From an uncultured Lachnospiraceae bacterium (lineage in GTDB: Bacteria > Bacillota > Clostridia > Lachnospirales > Lachnospiraceae), in contig CAJUIO010000139.1 of NCBI GenBank assembly GCA_910586025.1, positions 1 to 7,947 on the forward strand: DNA of 7,947 bases, read 5' to 3'. Positions within the stretch are counted from its first letter, which is position 1. Each line of letters begins with the position of its first letter. This document shows, piece by piece, positions 1 to 5,317 of this stretch. A model generated the notes under the pieces. That model did no database searches, was not told the origin of the DNA, and saw only the letters and a program-made list of their open reading frames with translations. The translations under genes were made by a program, and so were the position numbers.

Positions 1-438
1 TCCTCACATTCCGCCGCCCGGGGCGGCTCCGGTAATTTACTCAAGAATATCTTTTCGGTGTCAGACCGGCGTTCGGAGCCAAACCGCACACTGCGGAGCT
101 AAACTTTTATGGATATCTGCCTTGCGGCATAGACAAATCGCAAGCAAGGTACTTTGGAGCCGCCGGTGTTTAGGCGCTGTGTTCTAGCGCCTTACGCACC
201 GCTGCGAGCGACAAGTAGCGCAAGCGTACCTGCGGTGATTTGTCTATGCCGCAAGGCTAAGCTTCAAGATTTTGAGTTTCGCAGTGTGCGGTTTGGCTCC
301 GAACGCCGGTCTGACACGAAAAGATAAGATCATTTTACCACAAAACAAATTCCGCTTCTATTTATTCATTGGATTTTCATAAAAATCAGTTGGCCCCTGC
401 GGTCTGCCCTGGCTTCATTAAACTATGCTCCGCAAAAT
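1..438. other. Intergenic region without a gene
   Basis: No credible coding sequence is visible on either strand. It holds the long palindrome (48-326), a short GC-rich hairpin near 14-26 without a T-tract, and an AT-rich stretch (330-438) with a weak 6-bp hairpin GATTTT/AAAATC (372-387) that lacks the T-run of an intrinsic terminator. No clear terminator for the minus-strand operon ending at 439 was found other than these structures. Confidence 0.7.
48..326. repeat. 279-bp imperfect palindrome (long hairpin element)
   Basis: The outer arms 48-95 and 280-326 are reverse complements over 47 positions with a single-base bulge. A second pair, 119-139 and 237-257, is a perfect 21-bp inverted repeat. 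At the apex GGCGCT (173-178) pairs with AGCGCC (186-191) around a 7-nt loop, and weaker complementarity (GGTAC 148-152 with GTACC 226-230) links the blocks. The whole stretch can therefore fold into one long interrupted hairpin. It has no convincing reading frame and no transposase. Its ends (TATCTTTTCG... and ...CGAAAAGATA) resemble terminal inverted repeats, so a MITE-like element or a dispersed structured intergenic repeat is plausible. I could not define a target-site duplication. As it lies 113 bp beyond the end of the small minus-strand gene, it might also stop or stabilise that operon's transcript. The structure is seen directly; its nature is inference. Confidence 0.85.
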
Positions 439-750
439 TTATCGGAAATTGACCACCCACCTGTTTTCCGACTGATAATAAATCAGCCATGCCCTCACAC
501 TCTTTCCACGAAGTGTCAGAGTACAGTCATACTCTATGGAGGGCACACCCGCATACCGCTTTTTCTCCTGGGAATGCACCGTAATCTCCCGGATGGTATG
601 GATCTGGCCGTCCTCATCCTGTATTTTCAGCATCAGCGGCATGATTCTGCCCGTACTGGTAAACCAGCACTCGCAGGCGATCCTCCTCTGTGTTCCTCTG
701 ACGTTTCCCGCATCCGCCTGCGGCGGATTTGTTCCAATTCCGAAAGCCAT
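439..750 (-). CDS. Small hypothetical protein in the Y-family polymerase operon
   Basis: This 103-residue protein is one I do not recognise. The chosen start is the ATG at 748-750, preceded by AAGGAGG (759-765) at 8-nt spacing. An in-frame TTG at 775-777 is rejected because it lies upstream of that ribosome binding site. The gene begins 32 nt after the polymerase stop codon, so the two are almost certainly cotranscribed. The N-terminus (MAFGIGTNPPQADAGNVRGT) is glycine/proline-rich and probably flexible. The rest alternates hydrophobic and polar residues, suggesting a small beta-rich fold, and ends in an aromatic tail (RWVVNFR). There is no signal peptide, membrane segment or cysteine motif. 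In Bacillus, SOS Y-family polymerases are paired with small YolD-like proteins; this gene occupies the analogous position but shows no YolD signature I can recognise. A role as polymerase partner or regulator is inference from position only. Confidence 0.8.
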   Translation of the reverse strand: MAFGIGTNPPQADAGNVRGTQRRIACECWFTSTGRIMPLMLKIQDEDGQIHTIREITVHSQEKKRYAGVPSIEYDCTLTLRGKSVRAWLIYYQSENRWVVNFR

Positions 751-758
751 CACCCGTC

Positions 759-765
759 CCTCCTT
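759..765 (-). promoter_or_regulatory. Ribosome binding site deciding the start of the small gene
   Basis: AAGGAGG lies 8 nt upstream of the ATG at 748-750. It sits inside the longer frame that begins at TTG 777, which excludes that upstream start. Confidence 0.85.
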
Positions 766-782
766 CATCTCTTCCAATTTAA

Positions 783-2027
783 TTACAGAGTATTTCCCAT
801 TCCCCCGCTCATATGCTTAATCGGCCGGTTTAAAAATACAGCCCGCATCACCGCATCCGCTCCGAAGCGGCTCCGTATTCCATCCACGGCATGATCCATT
901 CTGCCAAGCTTCTCATAATCAATCTCGTCAAAAATACTCATCTGCCTTCCGGGATCCTCCCCGTTTACCCTGCCCGTGTGTACCTCCAGGCGGCGGATGG
1001 GTCTGCCGTTCCACAGCTCCCGGAACAGATGCCGGGCCTCCCCGCAGATCTCCCATGTGAGATTAGTAGGACTTTGCAGTCCTCGCTGATGGGAGACAAA
1101 GGGAAAGCTTCCCCCGGCCAGCTCCGCATACCGGATTCCCACGGACACCACGCAGATTTGTACATGATCCGCCCGCAGACGGCTCCCCACTGTCTCGCAA
1201 AGAGCCAGGAGTATCTGATCTGCAGTCTCCGTATCCGTCACGTCAAAAGGCGTGGTGGTACTGTTCCCATATCCCTTATTGGCAGCCGGTCTTTCCAGAA
1301 CAGGGGAAAGATCGATTCCGTTGGCAAATCCCCAGATCATCTCTCCCTGCTTTTTCAGCACACTTTTCAGCCAGGCCGGATCCGCCTCCGCCAGCTCCCC
1401 GATAGTCCCAAGCCCCATGGAAAAAAGCTTTCCGGCCGTGGCTCTTCCCACAAAGAAAAGATCTGATACGGGAAGCGGCCACATCTTTGCTTTGATTTCT
1501 TCCGGATACAGCGTGTGCACCCGGTCGGGTTTGCGAAAATCAGAGGCCATCTTTGCGAGCAGCTTATTGTCGGATATCCCCACATTGACCGTAAATCCCA
1601 GTTCATCCCGGATACGGTCCTTAATCTGCTCCGCCGCCTCCCGGGGCGAGCCGAAGAGATGACAGCTTGTACTCATATCCACAAACGCCTCATCCACGCT
1701 GTACTGTTCTACCACGTCCGAATACTCCCGCAGAATCTCCATAAATGCGGCAGAGCATTTCTCGTATAATTTATAATCGGGCGGCACCAGTATCAGATCC
1801 GGACACTTTCTGCGGGCCTCCGGAATCGTCTCGCCCGTCTTTATTCCATAGCTTTTTGCCGGAATGGACTTCGCCAATATAATTCCATGCCGCAGGGTGA
1901 TGTCCCCTCCCACGGCAGACGCTGTTTCTCTTAAATCCTGTTTTTCTCCTCTATGCGCCAGACGGTAAACGGCCTCCCAGGAGAGGAAGGCCGAGTTTAC
2001 ATCTATATGAAAAATTATGCTTTTCAA
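783..2027 (-). CDS. dinB: Y-family DNA polymerase (DinB/UmuC type, translesion synthesis)
   Basis: This 414-residue translesion polymerase extends primers past damaged template bases. Counting from the TTG start at 2025-2027, the metal-binding aspartate is D9 in FHIDVNSAFLSWE, and the palm motif YSVDEAFVD supplies D112 and E113. The finger segment AKSIPAKSYGIKTGE (about 52-66), a thumb helix-hairpin-helix region (about 185-217) and a little-finger domain follow. QMSIF at 372-376 is a candidate sliding-clamp peptide. An upstream ATG at 2064-2066 is in frame but lies within the promoter, upstream of the predicted transcript start, so it cannot be used. The TTG start also places the catalytic Asp about 9 residues in, as in known DinB proteins. 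Length is typical for Firmicutes (E. coli Pol IV has 351). The HIDVNSAFLSWEA variant separates it from proteobacterial DinB, so the symbol denotes family only. Transcription should be SOS-controlled through two LexA boxes. Confidence 0.96.
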   Translation of the reverse strand: MKSIIFHIDVNSAFLSWEAVYRLAHRGEKQDLRETASAVGGDITLRHGIILAKSIPAKSYGIKTGETIPEARRKCPDLILVPPDYKLYEKCSAAFMEILREYSDVVEQYSVDEAFVDMSTSCHLFGSPREAAEQIKDRIRDELGFTVNVGISDNKLLAKMASDFRKPDRVHTLYPEEIKAKMWPLPVSDLFFVGRATAGKLFSMGLGTIGELAEADPAWLKSVLKKQGEMIWGFANGIDLSPVLERPAANKGYGNSTTTPFDVTDTETADQILLALCETVGSRLRADHVQICVVSVGIRYAELAGGSFPFVSHQRGLQSPTNLTWEICGEARHLFRELWNGRPIRRLEVHTGRVNGEDPGRQMSIFDEIDYEKLGRMDHAVDGIRSRFGADAVMRAVFLNRPIKHMSGGMGNTL

Positions 2028-2038
2028 ACGTATGTTCA
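2025..2038 (-). promoter_or_regulatory. LexA (DinR-type) box 1, overlapping the polymerase start codon
   Basis: On the minus strand the sequence is TGAACATACGTTTG, which fits the Gram-positive LexA/DinR consensus CGAACRNRYGTTYG at 13 of 14 positions (only the first base differs). The last three bases are the TTG start codon. Lying downstream of the predicted transcription start, it could act as a roadblock or help LexA bind cooperatively with box 2. The match is seen directly; the regulation is inferred from the well-known SOS regulon. Confidence 0.8.
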
Positions 2039-2044
2039 CCTCCT
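2036..2044 (-). promoter_or_regulatory. Ribosome binding site for the TTG-initiated polymerase
   Basis: AGGAGGTGA (2044 down to 2036) gives extended complementarity to the 16S rRNA 3' end and ends 8 nt before the TTG at 2025-2027. It partly overlaps the proximal LexA box, so repressor and ribosome signals share the same bases. Confidence 0.8.
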
Positions 2045-2052
2045 GTAAGGGA

Positions 2053-2081
2053 ATTCTAGCAAACACACGTTCTTATTTCAA
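2053..2081 (-). promoter_or_regulatory. Sigma-A promoter of the polymerase operon
   Basis: The -35 element TTGAAA (2076-2081) and the -10 element TAGAAT (2053-2058) are separated by exactly 17 bp (2059-2075). Transcription would begin near the A at 2046, giving a leader of about 19 nt carrying the AGGAGG site. Because this promoter lies between the SRAP gene and the polymerase gene, the latter can be induced independently of SRAP. Confidence 0.85.
2060..2073 (-). promoter_or_regulatory. LexA (DinR-type) box 2, in the polymerase promoter spacer
   Basis: On the minus strand AGAACGTGTGTTTG matches CGAACRNRYGTTYG at 13 of 14 positions, again differing only at the first base. It lies wholly inside the 17-bp spacer between the -35 and -10 elements, where bound LexA would exclude RNA polymerase. 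Its centre is 35 bp from the centre of box 1. Confidence 0.88.
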
Positions 2082-2156
2082 GCGGTAATTTATGCTAATT
2101 AATCCGTGTATACAGACAGCAGGCCAGACAGACATGCGAGTGCCCGCCGGTATAGG

Positions 2157-2762
2157 TCAGAACAGGCTCAGCTGCTCGTAATCCGACTGACGCTCCAGCA
2201 GGCAGGGAATTTTTTGGAGAATGCTTTCCGTTCTGGTATCATCCAGCATCCATTCCGTGATCTCCTCCCGCTCAAGGATCAGCGGCATACGGTCGTGTAC
2301 AGGCCTCATGGAATCATTGGCCTTTGTGGTGAGAACCACAAAATGATCTCCGTCTTCACAGCGCCTGCTAAATCCGGCCATAAACAGCGCCGGCGCATCC
2401 TTTCTGTGAAATGTGTTTTTCTCCTTTCTCAGATTCCACTCATAAAACCATTTCGCCGGAATCACCACTCTCCTGTGCAGGACGCTCTCCCGGAACAGAG
2501 GCTTTTCCAGCGCGGACTCGCATCTGGCATTAAAAATCAGCTTTTTACCCTGAAACCCGGGAAATCCCCAATGCTGCCATTCAAAGCAGAGCAAGCCTTC
2601 CTTTCCTGACAGGATCGGTGCCTCCTTTCCCGGACAGATATCTCCCGCCTCAATCCTTCCCGCAAAGCTCCCAAAGCCCCGTGTCCTCTTTTCATCTATC
2701 TGCCGGATCAGCTTCTCGATCTCCCTTGCCGTATCGTCATCCACATAATATCTGCCGCACAT
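2157..2762 (-). CDS. SRAP-domain abasic-site DNA-protein crosslink protein (YedK/HMCES family)
   Basis: This 201-residue protein belongs to the SRAP family, whose members covalently trap abasic sites in single-stranded DNA through a thiazolidine link to Cys2 and so shield them from strand cleavage. The start is the ATG at 2760-2762, because it yields the obligatory MCGRYY N-terminus; a GTG two codons upstream would bury the cysteine. GGGAGA (2769-2774) is the ribosome binding site. Family active-site residues are present: Cys2, Asn78 in IFNARCES, Glu108 in PAKWFYEW and His156 in PVHDRMPL. Length is typical (E. coli YedK about 220). The last five residues are QLSLF, an excellent sliding-clamp-binding consensus. 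The gene lies 129 bp upstream of the polymerase start on the same strand, with no convincing terminator between. I see no LexA box in its own upstream 83-bp gap, so its promoter is unclear. Confidence 0.96.
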   Translation of the reverse strand: MCGRYYVDDDTAREIEKLIRQIDEKRTRGFGSFAGRIEAGDICPGKEAPILSGKEGLLCFEWQHWGFPGFQGKKLIFNARCESALEKPLFRESVLHRRVVIPAKWFYEWNLRKEKNTFHRKDAPALFMAGFSRRCEDGDHFVVLTTKANDSMRPVHDRMPLILEREEITEWMLDDTRTESILQKIPCLLERQSDYEQLSLF

Positions 2763-2845
2763 ATCCACTCTCCCGCATCCCTTTTCTTCGTCTCACCATC
2801 TATTCTTCCCCGATTCGGATTCTGTAATCCCACGGGAATATGAAT
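2763..2845. other. Gap between the 654-residue gene and the SRAP gene
   Basis: These 83 bp carry the SRAP ribosome binding site but no convincing promoter, LexA box or intrinsic terminator. SRAP may therefore be transcribed by read-through from the gene upstream, or from a weak promoter I cannot recognise. Confidence 0.5.
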
Positions 2846-4810
2846 TCATCCGCCAAGTGTCCGCGTCCACATCTCACCCGTTAAGCCTTCGAGAATTGAT
2901 CCGCAGGCCCAGGGCATCAGCGCAAACCAGGTGCTTGCCGGCGTACCATCCGGATACTTCTCCTTGACCAGGCCCTCACTATGACAGAATCTCTCGGACA
3001 TCCAGCCCTTCCTGCCGTAGCCGTACTCCCCGTCAACAGTATTGTGGCACTGACAGCTCCACAGCAGAGTATCCTCCAGCCTGCTGCGGATATAGGCATC
3101 CTCCCTTTTAGACAGAAAATAAAACATTTCATCCATAATCGAAGAGGACATGGGATGAATATGCGGATTGGTTACCGACGTAATGCTTCCCCCGCAGCTT
3201 GACCAGCCTGTCGTGCCAAGCGGCGGAACCTTAATCGGAGAGTTGTAACAGAATTTGAAAGTATACTCATAATACAGCGCATCCCGCAAATGATCCAGCA
3301 GATACTCCTTCCCCGTAATCTCATGAAGACAGCGAACTCCTCGGATATAGGCAAGGATCCCCTCCGAATCTATATTTTTGTCAATGTCCAGCGGCCCGCC
3401 ATAACACTCCTGATGGCGGATATATGCGTCATGATACCACTCCTCACTGCGCATAAGGGCGTTCAGGTATGTCCTGTCCCCGGCAAGAAGTGAATAGTAC
3501 GCCGCAGCCGCCATGCACCATGCCCCGGAAAAGGAATCATATTCCAGACCCGCACCGGTCTTTTCGGACAAAATATACGGATATTCGCCATCTGAATTGC
3601 GGCTCTGCTCCGTCCGCGCGATCACACGCTCGGCAAAGGCAAGCCATCCGTCATGATTAATGCCGCATTCCCTCTTTTCCCATTCATATGCCTTCAAAAT
3701 CAGATACACGCTCTGCCCCACCAGATAGGCCGCATGCCCCGGTGTGTGCTGTCGGTCATACCACCAGCCGCGATTGCTCCATTGGCCGTCCTGCCTCACC
3801 ATATAGGGCAGGCCGCTGCGGTCATTGACGGAATGTCCGACAATATCCTCTATACACTCCAGCGCCTGCCGGCGCATTTCTTCATCCTTCAGCCGGAGAG
3901 ATGCCATAAGCATGGGCACTGCCGCAGACAGTCCGTTGGTCCATGAAATGGATGGCAGAGGATTATACTCGAAATGATCTCCCCTGTCGAACACAAAGCC
4001 GGAATAGGTATGGTGCTCCGGCAGCCATGCATCACTGCAGATGGCGGAAGCAATCTCGCAAACCGTCTCCCGTACACTGACAAGACGGCGGGGCGGTTCA
4101 TGATACTGTGCGTAAACCCACTTCAAAGCATCGTGAAGAGCTCTCTCATCCTCAGCCGGAATGTCAAAACGATAGAGACGAACCGTCACTGTCTCGCCAC
4201 GTTCCAGTCTAAAGCAGTTTCCGCCAAGCGGCGCCCGGGGAGAATACTGATGAGAGTCCAGGAAAAACCATGGCGCATTCTCATAACCCAGCGTGTACCA
4301 CACTTCTCCCGGCCTCAGGGAGCATCCGAAGCCTGTATATTGGTCAAAATCTCCCCGTATGCCTGGCTGCCATGCTTTGCGCTGATTCCCGCAGGATACA
4401 AAATAGGGAGCTGCCGCAAAGCCGGACAGCCGTCCGCTCCCATAGGCGAAGGCGCAGGGATGGGACAGCCTGTCACTGCGCACCATCCACCATGGCGATG
4501 CCGGAAATTCGCCATTTTCACGCAGACGGGGACATTTACTGTCCACCACCAGCGGAGCCTGCCCCCGATTCGTGCCATATAAAAACCCTGGCAGGAAAAA
4601 ACGCTCTGCGCCCGCAGGCACCGGCATTGCAATACGGATCACGCCCTCAAAAGCCTCATCCGCCGTGATCGCGATCTCCTGCACCAGCGGAGCGGACGGC
4701 TGCCCGGTGCCGGAAGAGCTTCCGGACTGTGCGTGAAGAAAATTTGCGCTCAGGGATGTATATTCCTCCTGTTCACCCCTGCGCCTGGCCGTTAATGTAA
4801 AATCTGTCAT
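2846..4810 (-). CDS. Putative (alpha/alpha)-barrel carbohydrate-active enzyme, family not identified
   Basis: This 654-residue protein has no signal peptide or membrane segment, so it is probably cytoplasmic. Residues about 1-240 look beta-rich and end in ERGETVTVRLYRFDIP, typical of a beta-sandwich with a short linker. Residues about 245-650 are helix pairs separated by aromatic and acidic loops, as in six-hairpin glycosidases: FDRGDHFEYNPLPSISWTNG (274-293), WSNRGWWYDRQHTPGH (344-359), EYDSFSGAW (423-431), GGPLDIDKNIDSEG (471-484) and a glycine/serine-rich loop around 532-556. Candidate acid residues include D278, E281, D352, E423, D475 and D477, but I cannot assign catalysis. The ATG is preceded by AAAGGAAGG at 8-nt spacing. 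It is divergent from a GH2 enzyme across a tRNA pair, which supports a glycan-degrading role. A lyase or epimerase with the same fold is possible. Coding status is firm; function is inference. Confidence 0.85.
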   Translation of the reverse strand: MTDFTLTARRRGEQEEYTSLSANFLHAQSGSSSGTGQPSAPLVQEIAITADEAFEGVIRIAMPVPAGAERFFLPGFLYGTNRGQAPLVVDSKCPRLRENGEFPASPWWMVRSDRLSHPCAFAYGSGRLSGFAAAPYFVSCGNQRKAWQPGIRGDFDQYTGFGCSLRPGEVWYTLGYENAPWFFLDSHQYSPRAPLGGNCFRLERGETVTVRLYRFDIPAEDERALHDALKWVYAQYHEPPRRLVSVRETVCEIASAICSDAWLPEHHTYSGFVFDRGDHFEYNPLPSISWTNGLSAAVPMLMASLRLKDEEMRRQALECIEDIVGHSVNDRSGLPYMVRQDGQWSNRGWWYDRQHTPGHAAYLVGQSVYLILKAYEWEKRECGINHDGWLAFAERVIARTEQSRNSDGEYPYILSEKTGAGLEYDSFSGAWCMAAAAYYSLLAGDRTYLNALMRSEEWYHDAYIRHQECYGGPLDIDKNIDSEGILAYIRGVRCLHEITGKEYLLDHLRDALYYEYTFKFCYNSPIKVPPLGTTGWSSCGGSITSVTNPHIHPMSSSIMDEMFYFLSKREDAYIRSRLEDTLLWSCQCHNTVDGEYGYGRKGWMSERFCHSEGLVKEKYPDGTPASTWFALMPWACGSILEGLTGEMWTRTLGG

Positions 4811-4832
4811 TATGATTGCCTTCCTTTCTCAT

Positions 4833-4860
4833 CCTCCATGTGTCCCCTTGTCCACGGAGG
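4833..4860 (-). other. Possible leader hairpin before the 654-residue gene
   Basis: CCTCC and GGAGG at the ends of this segment, with GTG/CAC next to them, can pair in the 5' leader about 25 nt before the ATG. The ribosome binding site itself lies outside the pairing. It could stabilise the transcript or be chance. No strong promoter was found between this hairpin and the tRNA terminator. Confidence 0.3.
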
Positions 4861-4887
4861 GTACAAATGTCTTTCCTATGAAATAAC

Positions 4888-4919
4888 AAAAAACCCCGAA
4901 AATCAAATTCTCGAGGTTT
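4888..4919 (-). terminator. Rho-independent terminator of the tRNA operon
   Basis: On the minus strand a 12-bp stem (4908-4919 with 4891-4902, including two G-U pairs) closes a 5-nt loop and is followed by six Ts (complement of 4888-4893). It begins 5 nt after the tRNA-Cys 3' end. Confidence 0.92.
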
Positions 4920-4924
4920 CTAAG

Positions 4925-4996
4925 AGGCGCAGACCGGATTTGAACCGGTGAATCGAGGTGTTGCAGACCTATGCCTTACCACTTGGCTACTGCGCC
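4925..4996 (-). tRNA. tRNA-Cys (anticodon GCA)
   Basis: A complete cloverleaf of 72 nt: acceptor arms GGCGCAG/CTGCGCC, anticodon loop containing GCA, and T-arm ACCGG-TTCAAAT-CCGGT. The discriminator base is U, as expected for tRNA-Cys. The CCA end is not encoded and must be added by nucleotidyltransferase. It is the second gene of the Glu-Cys transcript. Confidence 0.97.
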
Positions 4997-5057
4997 ATAC
5001 TATATAAAATCGAAATACTCCTGTCAGCTATATTCTATGCTGCTTTGGCGTATTTAA

Positions 5058-5129
5058 TGACTCCGACGGGAATCGAACCCGTGTTACCGCCGTGAAAGGG
5101 CGATGTCTTAACCGCTTGACCACGGAGCC
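5058..5129 (-). tRNA. tRNA-Glu (anticodon UUC)
   Basis: A complete cloverleaf of 72 nt: acceptor GGCTCCG/CGGAGTC with one G-U pair, D-loop with GGTTAAGAC, anticodon loop CTTTCAC giving UUC, and T-arm ACGGG-TTCGATT-CCCGT. The CCA end is not encoded. It lies 61 nt upstream of tRNA-Cys on the same strand, behind a shared promoter. Confidence 0.97.
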
Positions 5130-5169
5130 ATGTCCTCCTTACCATCTACCCGGTAACCTAACGAACAAT

Positions 5170-5198
5170 ATCTTACCACAACTGAGTATATTTGGCAA
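5170..5198 (-). promoter_or_regulatory. Promoter of the tRNA-Glu/tRNA-Cys operon
   Basis: TTGCCA (5193-5198) and TAAGAT (5170-5175) are spaced by exactly 17 bp and lie about 40 bp upstream of the tRNA-Glu 5' end, a typical distance for a processed tRNA precursor. Confidence 0.8.
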
Positions 5199-5317
5199 TA
5201 TAAATTTTCAAGTTTTTTAATTTCCTTCTTTTCTTTCAAATATCTGTAGAATCTCCTTCCGATTTCTATTAAAATGTTGTTAAGGTGAAAGTCGCACAAA
5301 TGTAAGGAGGAAAAGGA
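5199..5317 (+). other. Upstream region of the GH2 gene
   Basis: An AT-rich, pyrimidine-rich stretch (about 5209-5265) precedes the GH2 gene. TAAAAT at 5270-5275 could serve as a -10 element, but no acceptable -35 is seen 16-18 bp upstream, so the promoter is unproven or activator-dependent. AAGGAGG at 5304-5310 is a strong ribosome binding site, 7 nt before the ATG. No convincing catabolite-repression (cre) site was recognised. Confidence 0.5.

Noticed and set aside
14..26. GC-rich hairpin near the left edge
   Set aside because: About five pairs with a three-base loop and no T-run on either strand; the context is cut off by the window edge.
48..326. Palindromic region considered as a CRISPR array or attenuator
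   Set aside because: The repeats are inverted and nested, not direct and regularly spaced, and no cas gene or downstream plus-strand gene is present.
372..387. AT-rich hairpin GATTTT/AAAATC downstream of the small gene
   Set aside because: The stem is only six weak pairs with no following T-run on the minus strand, so it is not a convincing terminator.
2106..2609. 167-codon plus-strand frame opposite the SRAP gene
   Set aside because: The opposite strand carries a full SRAP domain with its active-site residues, so this frame is a shadow.
2763..2845. Search for a LexA box before the SRAP gene
   Set aside because: No GAAC-N4-GTTC-like sequence was found in this gap; SOS control of SRAP is therefore not claimed.
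2840..2849. Perfect palindrome ATGAATTCAT at the end of the 654-residue gene
   Set aside because: It is short, includes the stop codon region and has no T-tract or partner site; probably chance.
3974..4582. 202-codon and similar plus-strand frames within 2981-4668
   Set aside because: They lie antisense to the 654-residue gene, have arginine/proline/serine-rich low-quality translations, and lack ribosome binding sites; they reflect codon bias of the real gene.
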